Shown here: positions 32,027-41,094 of the stretch, one piece after another
How the letters are laid out: the number at the start of each line of letters is the position of its first letter
How positions within the stretch are numbered: the stretch's first letter is position 1
Origin: Nocardia aurea
Lineage (GTDB): Bacteria; Actinomycetota; Actinomycetes; Mycobacteriales; Mycobacteriaceae
Length of the DNA stretch: 64,000 nt
Reading direction: 5' to 3'
NCBI RefSeq assembly: GCF_003123685.1
Contig: NZ_QCYJ01000085.1
Span: forward strand, 336,262-400,261
The notes under the pieces: generated by a model
Seen by the model: only the letters and a program-made list of their open reading frames with translations
What the model was told of the DNA's origin: nothing
The model's database searches: none
Position numbers and translations under genes: made by a program

Positions 32027-33403
32027 TCACAGCTGCGACACCGTGCTCCTGGAGGACACCGGTGCCGCGGGGCGTAGCCGAGCGATGATGCCTTCGAGAT
32101 CCAGCGCGAACATGTCGGGCCGGAAGGTGTGACCGCCGGGCAACTCGTGCCATTCGTGCGGGATGTCCGCGTCGCGCAGGCGTGCCCTGAATTCCCGCTG
32201 GCCCGCGAGCACCTGGGTCTCGTTCACGCTGTCGAACCAGTTGAGCGGATCCGGGCTGGTGCCCGCGGCCAGGAAGATCCGCTTGTTGCGATAGCGTTCG
32301 ATCTGTTCGATCGGATTGTCCGCGGTAACCCTGGCCTGGTTCCAGAACGGTGCGCCGTAGATCGTGCCGCCCGCCAGATCCATTGCCGCCGACGACACGT
32401 TCGCCCAATGGACGACCAGGCCGAAGTCGCGGCGCAGACTCGCCGGGCCGGAGTGACTGCTGACCGAGGCGAAATGGCCGTAGTACTTGGCCGTGTATTT
32501 GAGTGCGCCGAAGCCGCCCATGGAGAATCCGGCGACCGCGCGTCCGTCGTAGTCGGCGTAGGTCCGGAAGTTCGCGTCGATCCAGGGGAGCAACTGGGCG
32601 ATGTGGAAGGTCTCCCAGTTGCGAGGACCGACGAACGAACTGACCGGGTTGGAGAACCAGCCCGCGTGTCCGCCGTCGGGCATGACGACGATGATCGGCT
32701 TACCGGCGGTCAGCTCGCGGATGCCGAGTTGGTCGAAGGTGCGGAAGTCCTGGTCGCTGCCTCCGCCGTGGTGCAGGTAGAGGACGGGATAGTTCTCTGC
32801 GCTGGTGCGGTAGTCCTCGGGCAGCAGGACGTTGACTCCGGGATTCCAGCCGATCGCCGCGGTGTGGAAGCGGTAGTACCACAGGCGGGGGTCGCTCTCG
32901 TTGCGGTCCACGATCGACAGCCCGAAACCGTCGCTGCGCCCGAGGAATATGGCCAGTGTGTGACCCGCGTCGATGGTGTCGGGGTCGGGGATGCCGTTGG
33001 CGGTGGCGATCAGTGGTGAGAGCGCGGGGTCGCCGTAGAAGCGGAGTGCGATCTGCGACAACGTGTCTCCGGCGAGGACTTCGTATCTCGTGAGATCAGG
33101 AATGATCAGTTGTCGGCCCGCGTCGAGGTGGTCGGGGTCGGGGATGCCGTTGGCGGTGGCGATCAGTGGTGAGAGCGCGGGGTCCCCGTAGAAGCGGAGT
33201 GCGATCTGCGACAACGTGTCTCCGGGCACGACTTCGTATCTCGAGTAGTCGGGAACGATCAGTTGTCGGCCCGCGTCCACCCGGTCGGAATCGGGGATCC
33301 CGCTGGCGGTGGCGATCAGGGTATGCAGTTCAGGGTCTCCGTAGAAGCGCAACGCCAACATCGGCAGTGTCTCCCCGGCGACCACGGTGTGTGTTCTGAC
33401 CAT
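32027..33403 (-). CDS. Three LysM repeats fused to an esterase D/antigen 85-type hydrolase
   Basis: This 458-residue protein has LysM repeats at residues about 4-51, 55-102 and 106-153 (YxVxxGDTLSQIALRFYGDP pattern), which normally bind peptidoglycan or chitin. An alpha/beta hydrolase of the esterase D/mycolyltransferase family follows from about 185, with LYLHHGGGSD and the nucleophile Ser294 in GFSMGG. The combination suggests an esterase or acyltransferase held at the cell wall. No signal peptide or lipobox is visible at the N-terminus, so export is unexplained. The start follows AAGGGG. Confidence 0.85.
   Translation of the reverse strand: MVRTHTVVAGETLPMLALRFYGDPELHTLIATASGIPDSDRVDAGRQLIVPDYSRYEVVPGDTLSQIALRFYGDPALSPLIATANGIPDPDHLDAGRQLIIPDLTRYEVLAGDTLSQIALRFYGDPALSPLIATANGIPDPDTIDAGHTLAIFLGRSDGFGLSIVDRNESDPRLWYYRFHTAAIGWNPGVNVLLPEDYRTSAENYPVLYLHHGGGSDQDFRTFDQLGIRELTAGKPIIVVMPDGGHAGWFSNPVSSFVGPRNWETFHIAQLLPWIDANFRTYADYDGRAVAGFSMGGFGALKYTAKYYGHFASVSSHSGPASLRRDFGLVVHWANVSSAAMDLAGGTIYGAPFWNQARVTADNPIEQIERYRNKRIFLAAGTSPDPLNWFDSVNETQVLAGQREFRARLRDADIPHEWHELPGGHTFRPDMFALDLEGIIARLRPAAPVSSRSTVSQL
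32979..33225. repeat. Recent tandem duplication inside the LysM region
   Basis: The 94-bp segments 32979-33072 and 33132-33225 differ at one base only. They are 153 bp (51 codons) apart, equal to one LysM unit. The first LysM repeat of the protein is more diverged. Confidence 0.85.
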
Positions 33404-33599
33404 TCGACTCACCCCTTTGATAGCAATTCGCTCTAGTGTCCGCCGCGGGGGATTCGTTGTCCAGTACTTCGGCCGACCGAGGGAGGGTGAAAGTCGTTGC
33501 GGCGGAGTGTCGTCTCCCGCGCGATTCGGTCCGACCGATCGCTGCTGCCGCTGCCGCCACATTCTCGAGAGCCTTCGGCGTCGAACCGTTTCAGCCCGG
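33404..33599. other. Intergenic region upstream of the LysM-esterase gene
   Basis: It should contain the promoter of the LysM-esterase gene. I see no gene and no clear promoter match. Confidence 0.3.
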
Positions 33600-33725
33600 G
33601 GTGCCCCGATCAACCTGATCCTCGAACGTATCGAGGCCGACCCGGATTTGTGGGATATCCCCGTGGTCGTGCGAACCGTCTTCTCGGCCGACGAGGTTAT
33701 GGATGCAGCAGCGGCAGCGGACCGA
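33600..33725 (+). pseudogene. Fragment resembling a response-regulator receiver domain
   Basis: About 42 in-frame codons read like the alpha3-beta4-alpha4 part of a CheY-type receiver: ILERIEADPDLWDIPVVV followed by SADEVMDAAAA. The phosphoacceptor part and the C-terminal strands are missing, and there is no start codon. It overlaps the 3' end of the decayed carboxylesterase on the other strand. Coincidence cannot be excluded. Confidence 0.3.
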
Positions 33726-34972
33726 AGGTGTAGTGCTCCCAGAGGCGGCGAGACGCCTCCTCGGGATAGGCGGCGGTTTCCGGGTGCACATCGAACAGGC
33801 GGACGAGCCGTCGGTCCGGATCGTATGCGGGCCAGCCCGGATCTCCGGTCGCCGCGAAAGCTCCCCAGGCCGTGCGCATCTGCGCTGAGAGCTCGCGTGC
33901 CTCGGCGGGTGGCTCGGGACCGAGGAGGCGTCGGGAAAGGCCGCACGGTAGGCGCCCTCGCTGTCCGGGCCCGGCCCGAACACTTCCAGATCGGCGCTCG
34001 CGCGGGCGTCATCGATTGTCGCCAGCGTTCCGCTGAGCGCGAGGAACAGTCGGCACTCGTCACGGTTGTGCCCGCACCGCCTGCCACGGTGCCGTCGGCA
34101 GCACCTGGCCGTCGACGACGGGGGCGAAGGGGGCGAGCAGGTGGGCACCGACTCCCCAGGTTCGGGTATATCGGCGCATCTCGGCGTTGAGTATGACGCC
34201 GGCTTCCGGCAGCCGACGCGGATCAACCTCGGACAGTTCGGCGACCGTGGGCCGCAGGCCGATGGTCGCGGTGAGCGCCCCGGCGACGTCGGAAGCCAAC
34301 TCGTCGGAGAAATACTTGCCGGGCATGCTGTGGATGATCGCTCGCCGGAAAAGCCCTGTGGCGTCGGGCATGACCAGCAGTGCTGCCACAGATCCGGCAC
34401 CGGCGGACTCGCCGCAGACGGTGACTCGGTCGGTGTCGCCGCCGAAGGCCGCGATGTTCTCCTGCACCCAGCGCAGTGCCGCGATCTGATCGAGCAGACC
34501 TCGGTTCGCCGGAGCCCCGTCGATCCGGGTGAACCCTTCCACGCCGACTCGGTAATTCAACGTGACGACGACGACATCGCTGTCGCGAGCGACCCGGTAC
34601 GCGTCATAACCTGGACTGCCCGCGAAGCCCAGTTTGTATGCGTTGCCGTAGATCCACACCAGGACGGGCCGTTTCGCGGCCGAATCCGGCTCGGGCGTCC
34701 ACACATTCACGGTGAGCCAGTCGTCACCAGCGGGGATGTCGGTCATGCCGGTCAGCCCGGAGATCCCCGGATCCTGCGGTGGCGGCGGTCCGAACTCGAA
34801 AGCGTTACGGACACCGTCCCAGGAGTGGGGCGGGCGCGGCGCCAGGAAGCGCGCCGCACCCACCGGTGGCTGTGTGAACCGTCGAGGCGATGACGAGGAC
34901 CACCGCGAGACACGACAGTGTCAGCAGCCAGCGTTGGGCGGCGGACAGTCCGGCGCGTTCGGTGGATTCCAT
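33697..34972 (-). pseudogene. Decayed secreted type B carboxylesterase
   Basis: Homology to type B carboxylesterases is spread over three frames. A signal peptide (ATG 34972; LLTLSCLAVVLVIASTV) is in one frame. The main body is in a second: DWLTVNVWTPEP, GGDTDRVTVCGESAGAGS with the nucleophile Ser. The next part (RLFLALSGTLATIDDA, EGAYRAAFPDASS) is in a third. The end (MRTAWGAFAATGDPGWPAYD, LWEHYTFGPLPLL) is back in the second. About 30-40 residues after the signal peptide, normally holding the FxGIPYA region, are missing. At least three lesions make this a pseudogene unless the assembly is wrong. Confidence 0.75.
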
Positions 34973-35241
34973 CGGACCTCCGCAACTATGGGCACAACGA
35001 CTCCGGCCCCCGCGATACCGGAGCCACATTGATATACTACAAAGTATCTGAGTGTCCTGATAGACTCTGACATCCTGATCGGATAGCAAGTTGGTGGGAG
35101 CGGAACATACCTCGCGCGGGATTCGGACTCCCTCTGTCTCGCGCCGAGTCGCGAGGGCGGTACGAAGCTCGGCCGCAAGAGTTTTCGTGCGTCACCTTCG
35201 AATCGGAAGCAGACGATCGGGCCTCTCGAAAGGACGTAGAA

Positions 35242-36588
35242 GTGAGTTCGAACCCTTGGTCGATGGAGCCGCATCGTGAGCGGAGCCGCTACCAGTTCGA
35301 CCGCCACACACCCGAATATCGCTTTCGGTTCGAGGCGATCACCGAGGAGATGCACGCGAAGTGTCCGATAGCGTGGAGTGATACCTACGATGGACACTGG
35401 GTCGCCGCGGGCAATCGTGAAGTGTTCGAGCTCGCCCGCTGCCCACACGTTTCCAACGATCGGGACTACAAGAACGAGCGTCGCGGCTATCTCGGGATCA
35501 CGATCCCCTACAGCGCGCCGGTCATACCCCTACGCAACGGGATCCTCGAGATGGACGACCCGGAGCATCGGGTTTTTCGTGCCGTACTCAACCCGTATCT
35601 GTCGCCGAGTGCGGTGTCTCGGTGGGAGCCGTTCATCGATGAGATAGTGCGGGCTTGCCTGGATGAGCGGATCGAATCCGGGCGGATCGATTTCGTCGAC
35701 GATCTGGCCAATATCGTTCCGGCCGTCCTGACACTCGCCATGCTGGGCATCCCGCTGCGGAAGTGGGCGGTCTACAACGAGCCGGCGCACGCCGCGGTCT
35801 ACACCCCTCCGGATTCACCTGATCGTGAACGAGTCCAGAACCTCAACATGGAGATGGGGATGGACCTGATGTCCAATCTGCACGAGATACGCGACGATCC
35901 ACGCCCCGGGTTGATCGATGCTTTGGCGCGCATGGAGATCGACGGCCACAAACCCGAGGAGATCGACCTTCTCGGCATACTCGGACTACTCATCGGCGGG
36001 GGATTCGACACGACGACGGCACTGACCGCCCATTCGCTGGAATGGCTGTCGCAGCACCCTGATGACCGTGAAACTCTCAGTCGGGAACGCGAGACCCTGC
36101 TGAACTCGGCAACCGAGGAGTTCCTGCGATACTTCACTCCCGCGCCGGGGGACGGCCGCACCATCGCCGAAGATTGCGAGGTCGCCGGTCAGCAGTTCAA
36201 GGAAGGTGAGCGACTATGGCTGTCCTGGGCGATGGCCAATCGTGATGCCACCGTCTTCTCGTCCCCGAACGAGGTCGTGCTGGATCGGAAAGGCAACCGA
36301 CATCTGAGTTTCGGGCTCGGTATCCACCGATGCATCGGGTCCAACGTGGCACGAACGGTGTTCAAACGGATGTTGATCGCAGTGCTCGATCGCATGCCCG
36401 ACTTCCACTGCGACCCCGAAGGTGCGGTCCACTATGAAACCATCGGCCTGATCCAAGGTATGCGCAAACTTCCCGCGACCTTCACCCCCGGTCCGCGATG
36501 CGGAGCCGGATTGGACGAGACCATCGACAAACTACAGCAAATAGTGCACGAGCAGCGGCTCGCGGCACCGGTCACGGGCGCGCGGTGA
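35242..36588 (+). CDS. Cytochrome P450
   Basis: This 448-residue soluble bacterial P450 has the I-helix oxygen-activation motif GGGFDTTTA, the K-helix EEFLR (ExxR) and the heme-binding loop FGLGIHRCIG with the Cys ligand. The meander/PERF-like region lies between them. The GTG start at 35242 is preceded by AAAGGAC. It would hydroxylate a hydrophobic substrate with electrons from a ferredoxin; no ferredoxin gene is adjacent. A truncated hydrolase follows 12 bp downstream. Confidence 0.92.
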   Translation: MSSNPWSMEPHRERSRYQFDRHTPEYRFRFEAITEEMHAKCPIAWSDTYDGHWVAAGNREVFELARCPHVSNDRDYKNERRGYLGITIPYSAPVIPLRNGILEMDDPEHRVFRAVLNPYLSPSAVSRWEPFIDEIVRACLDERIESGRIDFVDDLANIVPAVLTLAMLGIPLRKWAVYNEPAHAAVYTPPDSPDRERVQNLNMEMGMDLMSNLHEIRDDPRPGLIDALARMEIDGHKPEEIDLLGILGLLIGGGFDTTTALTAHSLEWLSQHPDDRETLSRERETLLNSATEEFLRYFTPAPGDGRTIAEDCEVAGQQFKEGERLWLSWAMANRDATVFSSPNEVVLDRKGNRHLSFGLGIHRCIGSNVARTVFKRMLIAVLDRMPDFHCDPEGAVHYETIGLIQGMRKLPATFTPGPRCGAGLDETIDKLQQIVHEQRLAAPVTGAR

Positions 36589-36600
36589 GTCGCCGATTGC

Positions 36601-36924
36601 TTGTCTACCCAAGGTGTGTCGATGTGGGCGCCGAATCAGCGCGGCTACTCGCGCGGCGCCCGACCTGCCGGAGTCGAAAACTATCGTTCGGCTGAACTGT
36701 TCGGCGACGTCCTTGCTTTCTGTGACGAGTTGTTCCTGGATACTGTGCATTTGGTCGGCCATGACCGGGGTGCGGTCGTCGCGTGGGCGACCGCGGCTCA
36801 TCACCCGGAACGGATCGACTCGGTCACCGCGCTGTCGGTGCCGCATCCGGCGGCTTTCGCGCGTGCGATCGCCGACGACCCCGAGCAACGGGAGAAGTCG
36901 ACCTATCTCGAATTCCGTGCGTGA
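36601..36924 (+). pseudogene. Truncated alpha/beta hydrolase (epoxide hydrolase-like)
   Basis: The 107-codon frame contains WAPNQRGYSRGARP and the nucleophile elbow VHLVGHDRGAVVAW (Asp nucleophile as in epoxide hydrolases). It lacks the N-terminal oxyanion-hole HGFP region and the cap domain and catalytic His, so about 45 N-terminal and 150 C-terminal residues are missing. It starts 12 bp after the P450 stop, with no good start signal. It is a relic of a P450-hydrolase pair. Confidence 0.7.
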
Positions 36925-36976
36925 CCGATACCGGTCGACCGGGCGCGTCATCACTGTTCTGATCTTCCGGTTCGAC

Positions 36977-37561
36977 CTAGGCAAGCGCGGTGGACAGCAT
37001 CTTCGTCATTCTCTCGACGAAGATGTTTTGCGGTATGCGGTTCTCGTCCAGGATCCAGCATTCGAGTCCACTGAAAATCATCGCGAGTACCGGGGTGATT
37101 CCGATCTCGGCGGGTGTTTTCTCGACCTCGAAAATTTTCGAGATCAGCGGTGCCAGTGTGGTTAACAAAGGTTGATTCGCCAGCGTGTGTCTGTCTACGA
37201 GAAACCGATACACATCCACATTGTGCGCTACCGCGGTCGCGATTCCGTCGATGGCCTGTGTCAGTCGGACCGGAAATTCTTCGGTCGAGCCGGCAATCGT
37301 AGAAAGCATGTCACCGAAGACGTAATCGACCATGGCGGCCGAGAATCCGGATTTCGATCCGCACAGCGTATAGATGAGCGGTTTGCTCATGCCGGCCGCT
37401 CTCGCGATATCGTCCATGGACGTCGACGGGCCGTGGATCGCGATCGTCTTCAGCGCGACTCGAAGGAGTCCGTTGAGTTGCTGCTCGCGAACGAGCATTG
37501 ATTTTCGCGGTCGTCCTCGATCGGCGAGAACCGTTGGTGTAGGTGCGATTCGAGCGGTCAT
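36977..37561 (-). CDS. TetR family transcriptional regulator
   Basis: This 194-residue protein has the N-terminal TetR helix-turn-helix: LRVALKTIAIHGPSTSMDDI, ARAAGMSKPLIYTLCGSKSG. The C-terminal ligand domain is diverse, as usual. It lies 55 bp downstream of mceF on the same strand and may be the last gene of the mce transcript. A TetR regulator (Mce3R) controls mce3 in mycobacteria, so a similar role is plausible but not shown. Confidence 0.88.
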   Translation of the reverse strand: MTARIAPTPTVLADRGRPRKSMLVREQQLNGLLRVALKTIAIHGPSTSMDDIARAAGMSKPLIYTLCGSKSGFSAAMVDYVFGDMLSTIAGSTEEFPVRLTQAIDGIATAVAHNVDVYRFLVDRHTLANQPLLTTLAPLISKIFEVEKTPAEIGITPVLAMIFSGLECWILDENRIPQNIFVERMTKMLSTALA

Positions 37562-37616
37562 GAGAATATCTCGGCCCCTGTCGCTGTCGAAGCAACCACA
37601 GCCGGCGATGCCTGCT

Positions 37617-38888
37617 TCACCGTGGGACCGGGGCGTGGGGTCCGCCGTAGGGGGTGGGGATGGACAGGGGGCCGATCGGTGCCGGGTCTGCGGTCCGCTG
37701 TGGATCGGTGACCGGTGGCCGGGGTACGGGCTCCTCGAGGGGGCGGGGGGCGTTGCGGGCTCCGCGTGGCATCAGCGTGGGGTCGGGGTCGGTGCAGTCC
37801 GCGTGCAGGTAGGGCGGGGCGTAGTCGGGCGCCGATCCGGCACGGCGTGGCAGGTTGTAGTCGCAGGCGTAGCGGGGATAGATGCTGGCCAGGGCCCAGA
37901 CGCCGCCGTCGTGGAATGCCGAGGTCACCGCGTCGAGCGCCGAGCCGTTTCGCTGTTGGGGAAAGAAGAACTCGTTCAGCGCCGGGATTCGGGAGTAGGC
38001 GACCTGGGAGACGGTGACGAGGTTGCCGAGCAGTTGGACCATGGTCGGTGAGTTCTCGGCGAGCAGGACGTCGAGCGTGGACAGCATCGGCGGTGTCTGT
38101 GTGACGAGTTGTTCGAAACCACCGGTCATCGAGGACACCCCGGCGAGTGTGGTCGACAGGTCGGCCGAGGTGGACCGCAGTGCGTGCCGGCCGTCGGTCA
38201 GGGTGGTCAGGACGACTCTGCTGTTGTGGAGCAGGTTCACCGTGTGTGGGAGGGTCGCGTCCAGCGTCGAGATGAGGAATGTGCCGCCGTCGATGATCGT
38301 CGCCAGTTTGTCGGGGCCGGCCTGACCGACACCGAGTTCCCGGGAGATCGCCGTGAGCCGCGCCGGATCGATCTGCGCGAGTGTGGCACTGAGGCTTTCG
38401 AGCATGTCCGAGAGCGGAACGGGGGTGGTCGTGCGGTCGGAAGTGATGACAGCGTGGTCGGTGAGATAGGGGCCGTCATTCGTGGTGGGGAGGAAGTCCA
38501 GGTACTGCTCACCGGCAGCGGACAGAGCGGCGGCGCGGACCTGACCGGAGGCGGGGATGCGAACGTCTTCGTCGATGGCGGCGACGGCGACCACTTTGTC
38601 ACCGGCGACCTCGACGGTTTCGACGCGTCCGACGCGAACTCCGCGCAGGGTGACATCCTGCCCCGGGAGTAGCCCGCCGGATCGCTCCAGTTCCACGTGC
38701 ACCCGATACGGGTCGTCGAGCGGATCGATGTCGAGGGTGCCCAGCAGCAGATACCCGCCGGCGCTGCCGAGGATCGCGAGCAACCCGAGCAACGACACGG
38801 CGATTCGGTGGCGGTGGGCGCGGCCAACGACACCCAGAAGCAGGCGAGCTGGCGCCTCCCAAGGGCTTCGGTGGATCGTCGTGGTCAT
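37617..38888 (-). CDS. mceF: Mce family protein MceF
   Basis: MceF is one of six MCE subunits that together form a lipid-conducting tunnel across the periplasm. The 423-residue protein has one N-terminal membrane helix (IAVSLLGLLAILGSAGGYLLL) and an MCE/MlaD domain (YRVHVELERSGGLLPGQDVT, LRGVRVGRVETVEV). A long helical region and a Pro-rich C-terminal tail follow. It overlaps mceE by ATGA. Confidence 0.9.
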   Translation of the reverse strand: MTTTIHRSPWEAPARLLLGVVGRAHRHRIAVSLLGLLAILGSAGGYLLLGTLDIDPLDDPYRVHVELERSGGLLPGQDVTLRGVRVGRVETVEVAGDKVVAVAAIDEDVRIPASGQVRAAALSAAGEQYLDFLPTTNDGPYLTDHAVITSDRTTTPVPLSDMLESLSATLAQIDPARLTAISRELGVGQAGPDKLATIIDGGTFLISTLDATLPHTVNLLHNSRVVLTTLTDGRHALRSTSADLSTTLAGVSSMTGGFEQLVTQTPPMLSTLDVLLAENSPTMVQLLGNLVTVSQVAYSRIPALNEFFFPQQRNGSALDAVTSAFHDGGVWALASIYPRYACDYNLPRRAGSAPDYAPPYLHADCTDPDPTLMPRGARNAPRPLEEPVPRPPVTDPQRTADPAPIGPLSIPTPYGGPHAPVPR

Positions 38889-39994
38889 CGCGGCGTGCCT
38901 TCCAGACGGTTACCCAGTCGATCGAGCATGTGCTGCAGCGAGCCGACGAAGGCGGTCCAGTCCGTCACGTCGGGGAGCCTGCCGCCGGGGGTTCCGGGGA
39001 ATCCGGGGTCGGGGACAGCGCCGACCGCGACCTGGGTGACGTCCACGTCGACGTGGCCGTTGGGGCCGCTGATCATCTTGATCACGATTCCCAGCATGGT
39101 GTTGAGTTCGTCGAGGTCGGCTTCGGGATTGAGCGCCGCGGCGTTGAGGCCCGCGGCCAGTTGATTGATATTGGCCGCCATGCTGGTGTCGTTGGTGCCC
39201 TGGATGCTGGGGAACCTGGCCAGTTGTGCGGTGATCACGTCGATGCGGTCCACGAGGGTGAGCAACGAGTCGGTGTTCTCGGCGAGGACTTCCATGGCGG
39301 GTCCGGCCGCGGCGACGGTGTCGGTGAGGGTGGCGCGTTGGGTGGCGACGGTCGCGCTGAGGTCGGCCGCGGAGCGCAGGACGTCGCCGATCTGCGTGGA
39401 CCGGGCCGAGAGGGTGCCCAACAGGGTCCGGGTCTGGTCGAGTAGCGCCGCGAGTCGTTCGCCGCGGCCGCCGACGTGCTCGCCGAGCGCGGCGATGACC
39501 TCGGTGAGGTAGTCGATGGTGCCGCCGCTGACCAGAAGTGATGCGCGAGTGAGCATTTCCTCGATGGTGGACGCGGCCGAGGTCGACTCGAGGGGAATCG
39601 CGCCGCCCTCGCCGAGCGTCGCGGTGCCGGCCTCGGCGGCGGGGGGCGGTTTCATGGCGACGAACACATCGCCCATCGGCGTGGCCGATCGCAGTTCTGC
39701 CGACGTGCCTTCGGGCAGGCGCACGGTGGAGTTGATTCGCATCGTCACGACGGCGGTGTAGTCGCGGGCGGACATGGAGTCGACCTGTCCGATATCGGCG
39801 CCGTTGAGTTTGACTTTCGCTTTGGTCGGTAGGTTGAGTGCGTTGTCGAATGTCGCTGTCAGGGTGTAGGTGTCGCCGCGGAGTCCGGGGGCGGGCAGCG
39901 GCAGTCGGTCGAGTCCGGCGGCGCATCCGGTGACGGACAGTGCCAGCGTGGCGGCGGTTGCGGCGAAGAATATCGCACGCGTCGGTCGTGTCAT
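38885..39994 (-). CDS. mceE: Mce family lipoprotein MceE (LprK-like)
   Basis: This 369-residue protein begins with a signal peptide and lipobox (LALSVTGCAAG), the known property of the MceE/LprK position. The MCE domain (TLTATFDNALNLPTKAKVKL, NGADIGQVDSM) and a long helical segment follow. It overlaps mceD and mceF by ATGA on both sides. Confidence 0.9.
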   Translation of the reverse strand: MTRPTRAIFFAATAATLALSVTGCAAGLDRLPLPAPGLRGDTYTLTATFDNALNLPTKAKVKLNGADIGQVDSMSARDYTAVVTMRINSTVRLPEGTSAELRSATPMGDVFVAMKPPPAAEAGTATLGEGGAIPLESTSAASTIEEMLTRASLLVSGGTIDYLTEVIAALGEHVGGRGERLAALLDQTRTLLGTLSARSTQIGDVLRSAADLSATVATQRATLTDTVAAAGPAMEVLAENTDSLLTLVDRIDVITAQLARFPSIQGTNDTSMAANINQLAAGLNAAALNPEADLDELNTMLGIVIKMISGPNGHVDVDVTQVAVGAVPDPGFPGTPGGRLPDVTDWTAFVGSLQHMLDRLGNRLEGTPR

Positions 39995-41094
39995 CGGCTG
40001 TTCTTTTCCGCGAGTCCCGTCAGGATGGCGGTGATGCCGAAATCCGGTCCCATATCCCGCATGGTGCCGGTGGCGCAGCCGAGACTGTTGAGCTGCAACA
40101 GATTACAGATTTCCTTGACCATCTGGCCGTCGAGCAGGAGTCTGTTGACATCGACCGCGGCACGCAGTGCGCCGACGTTGTGATCGATCGCGTTGTAGGC
40201 GTTATCGGTGACCAGGGGGAATACGTCCAGGAAGTCGGCGAGGTTGTAGTCGTAGTCGGCCAGGGATGTCGCCAGGGTGTCGGCGTTGCCGGTGAGGCCG
40301 GCGATGGTGCCCCGGTGGCGTTGGAGCAGGTCGGTGACCTGCGTGATGATCCGGTTGAGCGCGGCACCGGTCTCGCCTGTTCCGAAGTGCTGTTGGGCCA
40401 GGAAGTCGCTGAGTTGTGCTACGGCGGAGCCGAATTGGCGGAGCGTCTGATCGTTGCGTGCGGCTGCGTCGGTCAGGGAGTCGAGGTTGGTGACGACGGT
40501 GGTGATCGCGTCGCGGGTGGCGGCGCCGTTGTCCTGGCCGAGTTGCAGCGCGCGGGAGAGTTCACCGAGCGCGGCTCGCATGTCGTCGCCGTTTCCACTG
40601 GTGGCCGCCGCACCCAGGTTCATCAGATCGGCGATCGGGCCCGAGCCGTTGCCGTCACCGGACAGGGAGGTGGACAGCTTCTGTGCCATCGAGAGCAGGG
40701 CGTCGAATTCGACCGGGGTTTTCGTGCGGGTGGTGTCGAGCGTCGCCCCGTCGGGCAGGGTGGGACCGCCTCGGTAGATCGGGGTGAGTTCGATATGGCG
40801 GTCGGTGAGTATCGAGTCCGACACCGTGACCGCCTGCACGTCGGCGGGTAGCCGGATTCCGTTGTCGATGTCCATCTCGACCTCGACGTCGGTGCCGCGG
40901 GCATCGATGCGGACGATCCGGCCGACACGCATCCCGAGTGCCGAGACCGAGTTGCCTTCGTAGAGTCCGTTGGCGTTGGCGAATCGGGCGGTGATCGTGG
41001 TGGTGTCGGCGCCGGGACCGGACGAGCATCCGGCCAGACATGCCGCGCTCAGTGCGAGCACGGCCAGCTTGAGAGTGGACAGGGTGGCGCTCAT
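39991..41094 (-). CDS. mceD: Mce family protein MceD, here with a lipobox
   Basis: The 367-residue protein starts at ATG 41094, which overlaps the mceC stop (ATGA); a longer open extension is rejected. A lipobox-like ACLAGCSSG ends the signal sequence. The MCE domain (TITARFANANGLYEGNSVSA, LGMRVGRIVRI) and helical region follow. MceD is often a plain membrane-anchored subunit, so a second predicted lipoprotein in the operon is worth noting. Confidence 0.87.
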   Translation of the reverse strand: MSATLSTLKLAVLALSAACLAGCSSGPGADTTTITARFANANGLYEGNSVSALGMRVGRIVRIDARGTDVEVEMDIDNGIRLPADVQAVTVSDSILTDRHIELTPIYRGGPTLPDGATLDTTRTKTPVEFDALLSMAQKLSTSLSGDGNGSGPIADLMNLGAAATSGNGDDMRAALGELSRALQLGQDNGAATRDAITTVVTNLDSLTDAAARNDQTLRQFGSAVAQLSDFLAQQHFGTGETGAALNRIITQVTDLLQRHRGTIAGLTGNADTLATSLADYDYNLADFLDVFPLVTDNAYNAIDHNVGALRAAVDVNRLLLDGQMVKEICNLLQLNSLGCATGTMRDMGPDFGITAILTGLAEKNSR

